Positions 1 to 6,561 of a stretch of DNA of 10,842 nucleotides are shown one piece after another. The DNA is from an uncultured Bacteroidales bacterium. Lineage in GTDB: Bacteria; Bacteroidota; Bacteroidia; Bacteroidales; UBA4417. The stretch spans positions 1 through 10,842 of the forward strand of contig CAIXAQ010000011.1 of assembly GCA_903917425.1 (NCBI GenBank). Reading direction: 5' to 3'. The position numbers and the translations under genes were made by a program. How positions within the stretch are numbered: the first letter of the stretch is position 1; every line of letters starts with the position of its first letter. Below the pieces are notes generated by a model that saw only the letters and a list, made by a program, of their open reading frames with translations, was not told the DNA's origin and made no database searches.

Positions 1-1
1 G

Positions 2-307
2 CTTGGTATAAAAGCCGGACCTATGGTTGGTTTCATGATTTCGAAGGAGGAAAATGAAAATAAATCCGGAGAAGTAGGAAACGGAATATTGATCAGCAGC
101 AGCAATAAGAACTATACACGACTTGATATTAGCTGGCAGTTGCATATGGCAATGCAATTACGATGGGTTGTTTCCGACTATTTTTCCGTGAACCTCGCTC
201 CTACTGCCATATATTTTATAAACAGCCTCTATGACCCCAAAAACAGCTTAGTATCAAAACCTTATGGGATTAATATTACTGGTGGAATAATTTATAAATT
301 TCACTAA
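2..307 (+). CDS. Outer-membrane beta-barrel protein, C-terminal fragment
   Basis: The reading frame is already open at the window edge, so this is the last 101 codons of a longer gene whose start lies upstream; the first internal ATG at 23 is probably not the real start. The visible part alternates polar and hydrophobic residues with turns (RLDISWQLHMAMQLRWVVSD, FSVNLAPTAIYFINSLY) and ends GINITGGIIYKFH. An aromatic-rich last strand of the form G-x-x-Y-K-F at the very C-terminus is typical of small outer-membrane beta-barrels in Bacteroidota. No enzymatic motif is present. The barrel assignment rests on strand pattern and C-terminal signature only, and the ligand or role cannot be told from this fragment. 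The stop codon overlaps a possible -7 element for the next gene. Confidence 0.7.
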   Translation, partial: LGIKAGPMVGFMISKEENENKSGEVGNGILISSSNKNYTRLDISWQLHMAMQLRWVVSDYFSVNLAPTAIYFINSLYDPKNSLVSKPYGINITGGIIYKFH

Positions 308-312
308 CTTTG
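305..312 (+). promoter_or_regulatory. Possible -7 promoter element for the PKD/T9SS gene
   Basis: TAACTTTG matches the Bacteroidota -7 consensus TAnnTTTG and lies 74 bases before the ATG at 387. No TTG sits at the expected -33 distance, so this is a half-supported promoter. A 6-bp inverted repeat (TTGCAT at 310-315, ATGCAA at 322-327) overlaps the expected transcription start. Confidence 0.35.
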
Positions 313-386
313 CATTCGTGGATGCAACCTTTTTGGATGCAGTGTGTCTTAAAGGAAAAACATCATCACAATTAATTTAACATAGT

Positions 387-2399
387 ATGAAAACAATAAG
401 ATTACTCTTTGCTTTAGTTTTAATGTTCGGGGCAGGTTCCGTTTTCGCCCAAAGTCTGACTGTTCATGTTACAGGGCATGTCACCGATCAGCAGACCAAT
501 CTTCCCATTGCCAGCCACCTGGTTGCAGCCTCAGTTTTTCCCGACAGTCTGAATTATAATATGCCTTATTCCGACACTACTCTCACAGATCCGTCGGGAG
601 CGTATTCACTCACTTTCATTCTCCAGTTTGTTCCGGGAACGGTTTCATTTTTTACCGTTGGCACACCCGACTGCATGGGAACATGGGTGCAACAGGTATT
701 TACTTTTTCCGGCAGTGCAACCGGGTTTACAGCCAATTTCAGCATCTGCAACGACAGTATTGTTCCGCCTTCACCCTGCCAAAATGCTATTGGTGTTACA
801 GGTATTCAATCCCTTACAGTGGGATTTGTGGGGATGTTAGCTAATACGCAGGCAGCATCTTATACCTGGGATTTTGGCGATAACCATTCAGGAACAGGCC
901 AATATGTGACGCATACCTATGCACAGCAAGGATTGTATAATGTGACTCTGCAGACTGTCACAGCCAATGGTTGTTTCGACGAATCAACTTTCCCTCTTGT
1001 TTTGATGGATTCAATCAACCCTCCGTCTGATTGTCAAAATATAATAAATATTGGTAATATTCTAGGACTTACAGCAACCTTGCAGGGGAGTTTGCTGAAT
1101 GGCCAGACAGCTTCCTATTTCTGGGATCTGGGTGATGGAAATACTGCTTCAGGTCAGAATGTGACACACACATACGCACAACAGGGATATTACAATGTGA
1201 CACTGTCAACTGTTACACCCGATAGTTGCATGTCCACATCCGTTTTCATGCTGATGCTTTCGGATTCGACCAATACCGGGTGTTCCGCTGTTTTTATTGC
1301 AACTCCAGCAAATAACCCTATGACTATTGCCTTCCAGGCTATCGCATCAAATGCACTTCCTATGCAGTTCACCTGGGAATTCGGTGACGGAACCACAGGT
1401 TCAGGACAAAGTACAACACATACCTACGGCAACCCAGGCACTTATATGGTGCAGCTTATTTCCTCTAACAGCGTATGTACTTCTGTGTTTTCGGCTCCTG
1501 TGACGGTTCCTATTGATTCAACGGGCACTTTGAATATAAACGGCTATGTCATTGCCACAAATAACATTGTTTATAATGCACAGGTCACACTTTTCGGCAT
1601 CAATCCCGCAGGTTATTTCTACCCGACTCAAAGTACCTATACAAATCCAAACGGTTGGTATAACTTCATGAATGTAAGCGCAGGAACATACATCATCCTT
1701 GCCATTCCCGCATCGGATTCTATGAATGCCAGTCAATATCTGCCAACATTTTACGGTGATGTTATTTTCTGGGACCAGGCCACTGAAATTGTACTTGGCG
1801 TTCCTCAAAACCCATACAATATCAACCTGCAAAGCTTCGATTCCATCGGTAGCGGCGGAGGTTATATAGGTGGCCAGCTTTTAGGCGGCGGAAAAGCCAT
1901 GATGACTGGAGGGCAGGAAGTTTTATTACTTGATTTGTCAAACACTCCTGTTCGTATGACCTACACCGATGCACAAGGAAATTTTAGTTTTGCCTCATTG
2001 CCTTTCGGCGATTACCTGGTAAGTCCGATGGTAACAGGATCTACAACAGTACCTACCCAGGTTAACCTGAATGCTTCAAATCCAACTGCAAGTGTTGTGA
2101 TGACTATAAATGGTAACTCTATAACCGGTATAAGCAAAGCAGAGCCAACAAGCCAGATCGAAAATATTTATCCCAACCCTGCTGTCAGCGAAATTTCAGT
2201 AAATATAAAATCGGCAGGCAATGTTAAAATGCAAATTCTGGATGCCACCGGGAAAACTATTGTTCTGCAAAACATCACCGTTCCTGCAAATGGTAAATTG
2301 CTGACAATTCCGGTTTCAGGTTTAACTCCTGGATTGTATTTTCTGGTTATTCAGGACGAAAACGGGAATACATCCTCGAAGCGATTCGTAAAAAACTAA
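387..2399 (+). CDS. Secreted PKD-domain protein with type IX secretion C-terminal sorting domain
   Basis: 670-residue exported protein. Residues 1-21 form a signal peptide ending SVFA before Q22. Residues 23-123 look like a carboxypeptidase-regulatory-type beta-sandwich (VTGHVTDQQTNLPIA). Three PKD domains follow at about 131-205, 216-291 and 299-374, each with the W-x-F/L-GD...THTY core (YTWDFGD, YFWDLGD, FTWEFGD). Two more carboxypeptidase-regulatory/SdrD-B-like domains lie at about 380-485 and 490-577 (NPNGWYNFMNVSAGTY; DAQGNFSFASLPFGDY). Residues 592-670 are a type A T9SS sorting domain, beginning IENIYPNPA, with LTPGLYFLVI and the terminal KRFVKN. The protein is therefore expected to cross the outer membrane by T9SS and be anchored or released there. 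No catalytic domain is visible. PKD and regulatory-like domains suggest a surface adhesin or binding protein, but the ligand is unknown. It is closed by its own terminator. Confidence 0.9.
   Translation: MKTIRLLFALVLMFGAGSVFAQSLTVHVTGHVTDQQTNLPIASHLVAASVFPDSLNYNMPYSDTTLTDPSGAYSLTFILQFVPGTVSFFTVGTPDCMGTWVQQVFTFSGSATGFTANFSICNDSIVPPSPCQNAIGVTGIQSLTVGFVGMLANTQAASYTWDFGDNHSGTGQYVTHTYAQQGLYNVTLQTVTANGCFDESTFPLVLMDSINPPSDCQNIINIGNILGLTATLQGSLLNGQTASYFWDLGDGNTASGQNVTHTYAQQGYYNVTLSTVTPDSCMSTSVFMLMLSDSTNTGCSAVFIATPANNPMTIAFQAIASNALPMQFTWEFGDGTTGSGQSTTHTYGNPGTYMVQLISSNSVCTSVFSAPVTVPIDSTGTLNINGYVIATNNIVYNAQVTLFGINPAGYFYPTQSTYTNPNGWYNFMNVSAGTYIILAIPASDSMNASQYLPTFYGDVIFWDQATEIVLGVPQNPYNINLQSFDSIGSGGGYIGGQLLGGGKAMMTGGQEVLLLDLSNTPVRMTYTDAQGNFSFASLPFGDYLVSPMVTGSTTVPTQVNLNASNPTASVVMTINGNSITGISKAEPTSQIENIYPNPAVSEISVNIKSAGNVKMQILDATGKTIVLQNITVPANGKLLTIPVSGLTPGLYFLVIQDENGNTSSKRFVKN
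777..1508 (+). repeat. Three tandem PKD-domain repeats within the T9SS protein gene
   Basis: Units at about 777-1001, 1032-1259 and 1281-1508. Units 1 and 2 are clearly more alike than either is to unit 3: both encode THTYAQQG-x-YNVTL-x-TVT, and the DNA stays similar across that stretch. Unit 3 has THTYGNPGTYMVQL. This suggests that units 1 and 2 arose by the more recent duplication. Confidence 0.75.
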
Positions 2400-2423
2400 A
2401 ACCCTTTATCTGATATTTTACAG

Positions 2424-2454
2424 AAGGGCTGTCCTAAAAAGGACAGCCTTTTTT
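2424..2454 (+). terminator. Rho-independent terminator after the T9SS protein gene
   Basis: A perfect 9-bp stem, GGCTGTCCT at 2427-2435 and AGGACAGCC at 2440-2448, encloses an AAAA loop and is extended by weaker AAG/TTT pairs. It is followed by six T residues at 2449-2454. It begins 25 bases after the stop codon at 2399. Confidence 0.92.
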
Positions 2455-2596
2455 GTTCCTGTTGAGTCAAAATTCCTCTCAATTCTCATTGTTGGAACAA
2501 ATATTCATCAAAATAAAAACAAAAATATTTTTCGAATCTATCCCACTCTTTATCAAGCTGTTATTCTATTTTATAAAAATTGATATTGCATTCTTT

Positions 2597-2619
2597 AGTA
2601 CTATGTATTGCATAGTACT
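2597..2619. promoter_or_regulatory. Inverted-repeat operator candidate in the PadR promoter
   Basis: AGTACTATG at 2597-2605 is the exact reverse complement of CATAGTACT at 2611-2619, with the 5-base spacer TATTG. The spacer holds the TTG of the -33 box, so a bound dimer would block RNA polymerase. PadR proteins are known to bind inverted repeats in their own promoters. That this PadR binds this site is inference. Confidence 0.7.
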
Positions 2620-2638
2620 GTTTAATGTATTATGTTTG
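2608..2638 (+). promoter_or_regulatory. Promoter of the padR-pspC operon (Bacteroidota type)
   Basis: TTG at 2608-2610 and TATGTTTG at 2631-2638 are separated by 20 bases and match the Bacteroidota -33/-7 consensus TTG...TAnnTTTG. Transcription would begin near 2645, about 18 bases before the ATG at 2663. Translation from the upstream in-frame TTG at 2453 would need a message starting inside the preceding terminator, so the promoter supports the later start. Confidence 0.75.
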
Positions 2639-2662
2639 CAGCGTGATTCAAATACTCACCAA

Positions 2663-3037
2663 ATGGAAAAAGCAGATTCAACAATTGCACAGATGCGGAA
2701 AGGCGTGCTCGAGATGTGTGTGGTTGCGGCCATAAGCAGCCGCGAAGCCTATGCCTCCGATATACTCGAGCGGCTAAAACAAGCGCACCTCATCGTGGTC
2801 GAAGGAACCCTATACCCTATCCTTACACGGTTAAAAAACGAAGGCTTCCTCAGCTATCGCTGGGAAGAATCCAATTCGGGTCCACCACGGAAATATTATT
2901 CGATAACACCTGAAGGCAGGGCGTTTCTTTCAGAACTCCGATCGGGCTGGGACGAACTCGTAAACGCCGTTAGTGCGTTAGTTGCCGATAACAACCAAAC
3001 AGAATCAACAGAAACATCAAATACCATTTACCAATGA
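2663..3037 (+). CDS. PadR-family transcriptional regulator
   Basis: A 124-residue winged-helix DNA-binding protein. The N-terminal region (MRKGVLEMCVVAAISSREAYASDILERL) carries the PadR helix-turn-helix. It is followed by the hallmark EGTLYPILTRLKNEGFL recognition helix and the wing, which contains GPPRKYYSITPEG. PadR proteins are small dimeric repressors, usually of 105-120 residues, so the length fits. I chose the ATG at 2663. The frame stays open upstream to a TTG at 2453, but that extension would be translated through terminator, operator and promoter and has no PadR homology. The last codons overlap the next gene by 4 bases (ATGA), implying translational coupling. The pair PadR plus PspC-domain protein is a recurring arrangement in Bacteroidota. 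Autorepression through the 2597-2619 palindrome is likely; the inducing signal is unknown. Confidence 0.93.
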   Translation: MEKADSTIAQMRKGVLEMCVVAAISSREAYASDILERLKQAHLIVVEGTLYPILTRLKNEGFLSYRWEESNSGPPRKYYSITPEGRAFLSELRSGWDELVNAVSALVADNNQTESTETSNTIYQ

Positions 3038-4596
3038 AAAAGAACTTCTCAGTAAATATAGGTGGCCGTATTTTTAACATCGACGACGATGCCTACGAAT
3101 GCCTCAATAATTACCTTGCACGCTTACGGAACTTTTTTGCATCCGACCAGGGCTGCCAGGAAATAATTGCTGATATCGAAATGCGTATAGCCGAACTCCT
3201 CGATCAGCGTATAGAAAACGGGCAACCCATTATAACGCTGAAACACATCGAAGAAGTAATTGCCAGCATGGGCGAACCCGATCAACTTTCGGATTCCGAT
3301 ACTGAAAAGCCTAAAAACGCCCCGGGAATAAAAACCCGTGGAAAACTTTACCGCGATCCCGACAACAGGCAGATTGGAGGTGTTGCAGCTGGTATAGCAG
3401 CCTGGTTTGGAATCGACCCGGTATGGGTAAGGTTATTTTTTGCTGCGTTTACTTTATTTTATGCCGTGGGTATCATCGTTTACGTTGTATTATGGCTGAT
3501 ACTTCCTGTTGCCCAAACCACCTCCGAAAAGCTTGAAATGCAACGTCAAAGTATTAATATCAATACATTAAGGAATGAACTTGCATCGGCAGGTACAGGA
3601 ATAAAAAAAACAGGTAACAGCATTCTGCAAACAGCCGGAACTTTTATCCGGTTTGTAACCGAAGTAGTAGCCCGTGTTTTTACTTTTCTTTTTCGATTAC
3701 TGGGCCGCCTGGCAGGACTTGTAATGTTACTGGGAGTAATAGCCATGTTTATTGGTATCAGCGCAGCCTCTCTTGTCAGGGAACAGATTGATATGGGCGG
3801 ATACCAGCTTGACACAACCACATTGGTTAACGGCCTTCAGTGGCTTGTTCCAGGGCCGGATGTAAGGTGGCTCGCCTACATAGCCATACTGCTGTTCCTT
3901 GTTTCCATCACCGGATTGCTGATTTACACCGGTCTGCGTTTACTGCTGAAATGGCCCCCACTCCGCTGGCAGGTTGTTATTGTTTTTGTTCTGTTGCTTG
4001 TTGCAGGAATTCTTACAGGTGTGGGAGCTATTTTCCAATTTTCAAAATCTTCCGAAAAAATGGCTTCAATAACCTACAGGCAGAGTCTTGTAATGAAGGC
4101 TAAATATGTTCATATTGCCTCAGGACCAAACGATTACCACCAGTATTTTATGCCTCTTGCGGGTGATACAATTCCCGGAAATAAAAGCTATGCTCTTGGT
4201 GAAATTGGACTGAGTATCCGCCCTGTTCCCGCTGACAGTATTTTTATCACCCGTATTCAGTCGGCATCGGCATGGCAGGAATCGCAGGCGGAAGGATATT
4301 CCAAACAAATTTCATACAGATGCACTTTGCAGGATACACTCCTGACACTGAATCCTTATTTTATGTTCCCTTCCGGCGATGGAATGCGCTATCAAAAACT
4401 GGATATTATTGTAGGTATTCCCGTCAACTCCGAGGTTGTCATCGACAGGCACCTACTGTGGAGAATAAATGGCAACGATTTTATTGACAATGAGCGGGAG
4501 GAAGGGAAATATACTATGACAACTTCTGGCTTAAAACTGCAAAGGCCGATAGTAGCCGAATCTGATTCGCTACAAGAGCCTGGCAATCAGCAGTAA
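3034..4596 (+). CDS. PspC-domain membrane protein (PadR-linked)
   Basis: A 520-residue inner-membrane protein. Residues 1-85 form the soluble N-terminal module found in Bacteroidota PspC proteins (ADIEMRIAELL, HIEEVIASMGEPDQL). The PspC domain spans 102-160 (KLYRDPDNRQIGGVAAGIAA, FGIDPVWVRLFF, ending VLWLILP) and includes one membrane segment at about 132-158. Further hydrophobic segments lie at about 222-247, 278-303 and 312-336. Residues 337-520 are a hydrophilic beta-rich tail with no motif I recognise, probably on one face of the membrane. In Proteobacteria PspC is a partner in the phage-shock envelope-stress response. A membrane-integrity role is the natural guess here but unproven, because no pspA gene is in the window. 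The start overlaps the padR stop, so both are made from one message. A strong terminator follows. Confidence 0.9.
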   Translation: MKKNFSVNIGGRIFNIDDDAYECLNNYLARLRNFFASDQGCQEIIADIEMRIAELLDQRIENGQPIITLKHIEEVIASMGEPDQLSDSDTEKPKNAPGIKTRGKLYRDPDNRQIGGVAAGIAAWFGIDPVWVRLFFAAFTLFYAVGIIVYVVLWLILPVAQTTSEKLEMQRQSININTLRNELASAGTGIKKTGNSILQTAGTFIRFVTEVVARVFTFLFRLLGRLAGLVMLLGVIAMFIGISAASLVREQIDMGGYQLDTTTLVNGLQWLVPGPDVRWLAYIAILLFLVSITGLLIYTGLRLLLKWPPLRWQVVIVFVLLLVAGILTGVGAIFQFSKSSEKMASITYRQSLVMKAKYVHIASGPNDYHQYFMPLAGDTIPGNKSYALGEIGLSIRPVPADSIFITRIQSASAWQESQAEGYSKQISYRCTLQDTLLTLNPYFMFPSGDGMRYQKLDIIVGIPVNSEVVIDRHLLWRINGNDFIDNEREEGKYTMTTSGLKLQRPIVAESDSLQEPGNQQ

Positions 4597-4615
4597 TTTT
4601 TCGCAATAAGTCTTT

Positions 4616-4665
4616 GACCGGCAGAGTACCTTCAGAAATGAAGGTTTTCTGCCGGTCATTTTTTT
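4616..4665 (+). terminator. Rho-independent terminator after pspC
   Basis: The 10-bp perfect stem GACCGGCAGA (4616-4625)/TCTGCCGGTC (4648-4657) encloses an inner 6-bp stem ACCTTC (4628-4633)/GAAGGT (4640-4645). A T-run follows at 4659-4665. It begins 20 bases after the stop codon. Confidence 0.92.
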
Positions 4666-4707
4666 AATAAACAAACCAGGCAGTATTTTACAATACTGCC
4701 TGGTTTG
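4661..4707 (-). terminator. Terminator hairpin of the leftward TonB gene
   Basis: A perfect 16-bp stem (4672-4687 with 4692-4707, core CCAGGCAGTATT) has a 4-base loop. Read on the minus strand it lies 35 bases after the TonB stop and is followed by TTTATT, a short T-rich tail. It sits back to back with the pspC terminator, so the two convergent units are insulated from each other. Confidence 0.8.
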
Positions 4708-4741
4708 GTAGTTTAACTATCCCTGGATTGCAAACGTACAG

Positions 4742-5530
4742 CTAACTTATAATTTTAAATGTCACCGGCATGGTATAAAGCACTCTTACTGTTTTGCCAT
4801 TTTGCTTTCCTGGATGCCATTTCGGCATACTTTTTACCACTCGCTGTGCTTCTTCATCGCAACCGCCGCCAATACCTCGCATAATTTTCACATCTGTAAT
4901 ATTCCCTTTTGAATCGACAACAAACTGAATATAAACCGTACCCTGAATACCCAGTTCTGAAGCTTGCTGAGGATATTGAATGTTTTGCGCAAGGAATTTC
5001 ATTCGTTCGTTATCACCACCCGGGAATAAGGGCATTTCTTCGGCTATAATAAATAGTTCTTTTTTAGCTTCCGGCTCTTCAACTATTACGGGCTGTTTTT
5101 CAACCGAAGTTTCAGGATTTATATCAACAGGATTGGTCTGCGTTTTGTTTATGTCATCCATAGGCAGGAAACCATCATCAGTAACAATATCGTCAACAAC
5201 AACAGGCGGTACAAAACGTACTTGATTCTGAATCTCCGGTGAGGGTGGCAGAGGTGGAGGAATAACCGGTGGTTCATCAATTGGAGGCAATACTTCTCCC
5301 ATGTATGTTATTTCACCATCGCTTACTAAAAGTCTTCCATGATTTTGATCCCGAAAACTTGCAGCCAGCGGATACGCCAGCCCTGCAACCAAAATTGCAG
5401 TTGAAACAAATAACGCACGTACTAATTGCTTGTTATACATCTTACGTAAAATGTAAGCTCCATATAACTTGTTCCTTTTCTCAAAGACCACCTCGTCCAT
5501 TTGAGGGGTACCGGTTTCTTGCTTTTTCAT
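4742..5530 (-). CDS. TonB energy transducer
   Basis: A 262-residue TonB protein, which with ExbB/ExbD carries proton-motive energy from the inner membrane to TonB-dependent outer-membrane transporters. The N-terminal cytoplasmic segment (MDEVVFEKRNKLYGAYILRK, residues 11-30) is typical of a Bacteroidota TonB subfamily. A membrane helix lies at about 37-57, and a proline-rich spacer at about 82-110 (LPPIDEPPVIPPPLPPSPEI). The TonB C-terminal domain occupies 159-262, with EEMPLFPGG, the YP-x2-A motif, GIQG and the GIGGGCDEEA-x-RVV signature. I start at the ATG at 5530. The frame is open to a TTG at 5605, but the family start is just before the EVVFEKRNK motif. No exbBD or receptor gene is in the window. 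The C-terminal domain is about 70% identical to that of the anti-sigma fusion encoded divergently at 6554-7642. Confidence 0.93.
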   Translation of the reverse strand: MKKQETGTPQMDEVVFEKRNKLYGAYILRKMYNKQLVRALFVSTAILVAGLAYPLAASFRDQNHGRLLVSDGEITYMGEVLPPIDEPPVIPPPLPPSPEIQNQVRFVPPVVVDDIVTDDGFLPMDDINKTQTNPVDINPETSVEKQPVIVEEPEAKKELFIIAEEMPLFPGGDNERMKFLAQNIQYPQQASELGIQGTVYIQFVVDSKGNITDVKIMRGIGGGCDEEAQRVVKSMPKWHPGKQNGKTVRVLYTMPVTFKIIS

Positions 5531-5778
5531 GATTTGGGGAGTTTTAGGGTTAAACAATACTTTTGATAAAAACTTAGTCACCGATGCTAGAGATACATGT
5601 TTCAAAACCTCTGCGTTTTAATTTCCTACCTTCATAACTTCAATTCAGTAAGACTTTTGTGTTACTTTAATATTAGATGCATAAAGTCAGGAAATTCCAT
5701 AAAATAGTTTAACACAAGCAGTAATGGAGTCCACTGCGCAAAGCCAAATAAGCAATAAAGCACTCCATGTTAATTTTG

Positions 5779-5846
5779 CAAGATGCTGACATATAATACT
5801 TTTCTTTGGAATAAGGAGGCAAAAAGCGATAAATGTCAGCATCTTG
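5779..5846. repeat. 14-bp inverted repeat with 40-base loop, function unknown
   Basis: CAAGATGCTGACAT (5779-5792) is the exact reverse complement of ATGTCAGCATCTTG (5833-5846). The loop contains AAGGAGG at 5813-5819, a perfect Shine-Dalgarno-like string, but the ATG that follows at 5833 reads only four codons before a stop. On the plus strand the right arm is followed by AATTTTT. It may be a large hairpin of a small RNA, an attenuator-like structure, or a pair of protein-binding half-sites. Confidence 0.55.
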
Positions 5847-5907
5847 AATTTTTCGGAAGAGGCTCAGATATTTTATTTTTCACCCGGCCACACTTCGTCA
5901 GGCTGCC

Positions 5908-5937
5908 TTGTATATAGATATCAAACTTCTATCTTTG
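5908..5937 (+). promoter_or_regulatory. Promoter of the sigma/anti-sigma-TonB operon
   Basis: TTG at 5908-5910, a 19-base spacer and TATCTTTG at 5930-5937 make a full match to the Bacteroidota housekeeping promoter. Transcription would begin near 5944, so translation must start after that. The first usable in-frame codon is GTG at 5956, and the apparent TTG start at 5908 is the -33 box itself. Confidence 0.85.
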
Positions 5938-5955
5938 TGCAAATTCCCTCAAATC

Positions 5956-6561
5956 GTGACGTTACGATTTTTCCGTAAAGACAAAAAAAAGGAACTGCTG
6001 TCATTATCGGATGAGCAGCTTGTAAACCGCTATGCTCGAACGCATGACTTGGAAATTATCGGAATTTTGTACGAACGATATACGCACCTCCTGTTTTCAG
6101 TTTCTTATAAATACCTGGGCAACGATGCAGATGCCGAAGACACGGTAATGCTGGTTTTCGAGAAGCTTTTTGAGTTGCTGAAAAAGACTGAAATCAATAA
6201 CTTTAAGAGCTGGATTTATACTATCACAAAAAACGAATGCCTGATGCTTCACAGGCATAGGAAGTTGACCGAACGGGTAAAAGAAGAAAACCTCAAAAAA
6301 CTGGATTCTGATATTATGGAATCGGTTGAACCCGATCATCTTTCAGGTGATGGAGAGCATCGTATCCGCTATCTTGAAACGGCAATTAACACACTTAGTT
6401 CCGAACAAAAACAGTGCATTGAGTTATTTTACCTGAACGATAAAACGTACCACGAAGTGGAACAAATCACAGGATACGCTTACAACGAAGTAAAAAGCCA
6501 TATCCAAAACGGCAAACGCAATCTGAAACTAATGATGGAAAGGATGGATCGCTATGAGTGA
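5956..6561 (+). CDS. ECF-type sigma-70 family RNA polymerase sigma factor
   Basis: A 201-residue sigma factor with two domains. Region 2 at about 34-103 (ILYERYTHLLFSVSYKYLGN, DAEDTVMLVFEKLFELL, FKSWIYTITKNECL) binds core polymerase and the -10 region. Region 4 at about 140-192 (LSSEQKQCIELFYLNDKTYHEVEQITGYAYNEVKSHIQNGKRNL) is the -35-binding helix-turn-helix. Neither region 1.1 nor region 3 is present, as expected for the ECF group. The start is a GTG placed about 12 bases after the predicted transcription start, and there is no in-frame ATG before region 2. The final codons overlap the anti-sigma gene by 8 bases, so the two are translationally coupled. Expression from a housekeeping-type promoter fits a sigma factor held inactive by its partner. 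Target genes cannot be told from the window. Confidence 0.92.
   Translation: MTLRFFRKDKKKELLSLSDEQLVNRYARTHDLEIIGILYERYTHLLFSVSYKYLGNDADAEDTVMLVFEKLFELLKKTEINNFKSWIYTITKNECLMLHRHRKLTERVKEENLKKLDSDIMESVEPDHLSGDGEHRIRYLETAINTLSSEQKQCIELFYLNDKTYHEVEQITGYAYNEVKSHIQNGKRNLKLMMERMDRYE

Larger units (their letters stand above)
5531..5955. other. 425-base divergent intergenic region between the TonB and sigma-factor genes
   Basis: No convincing protein-coding frame is present. It holds the sigma-operon promoter (5908-5937) and a 14-bp inverted repeat (5779-5846). A weaker bulged structure lies to its left: ATGGAGT at 5724-5730 pairs with ACTCCAT at 5762-5768, extended past a 9-base bulge by TTAACA/TGTTAA. 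No minus-strand CAAAnnTA sequence (the -7 box of a leftward promoter) is present, so the TonB promoter was not found. Confidence 0.6.

Noticed and set aside
2453..2662. 70-residue N-terminal extension of the PadR protein from a TTG start
   Set aside because: The extension begins inside a terminator T-run and crosses the operator and promoter. PadR homology starts at the ATG at 2663.
5531..5605. 25-residue N-terminal extension of TonB from a TTG start
   Set aside because: The family start lies just before MDEVVFEKRNK. The ATG at 5530 fits, and the extension has no recognisable content.
5833..5847. Short gene after the AAGGAGG at 5813-5819
   Set aside because: The frame from the ATG at 5833 has only four codons before a stop, and the ATG is part of the inverted-repeat arm.
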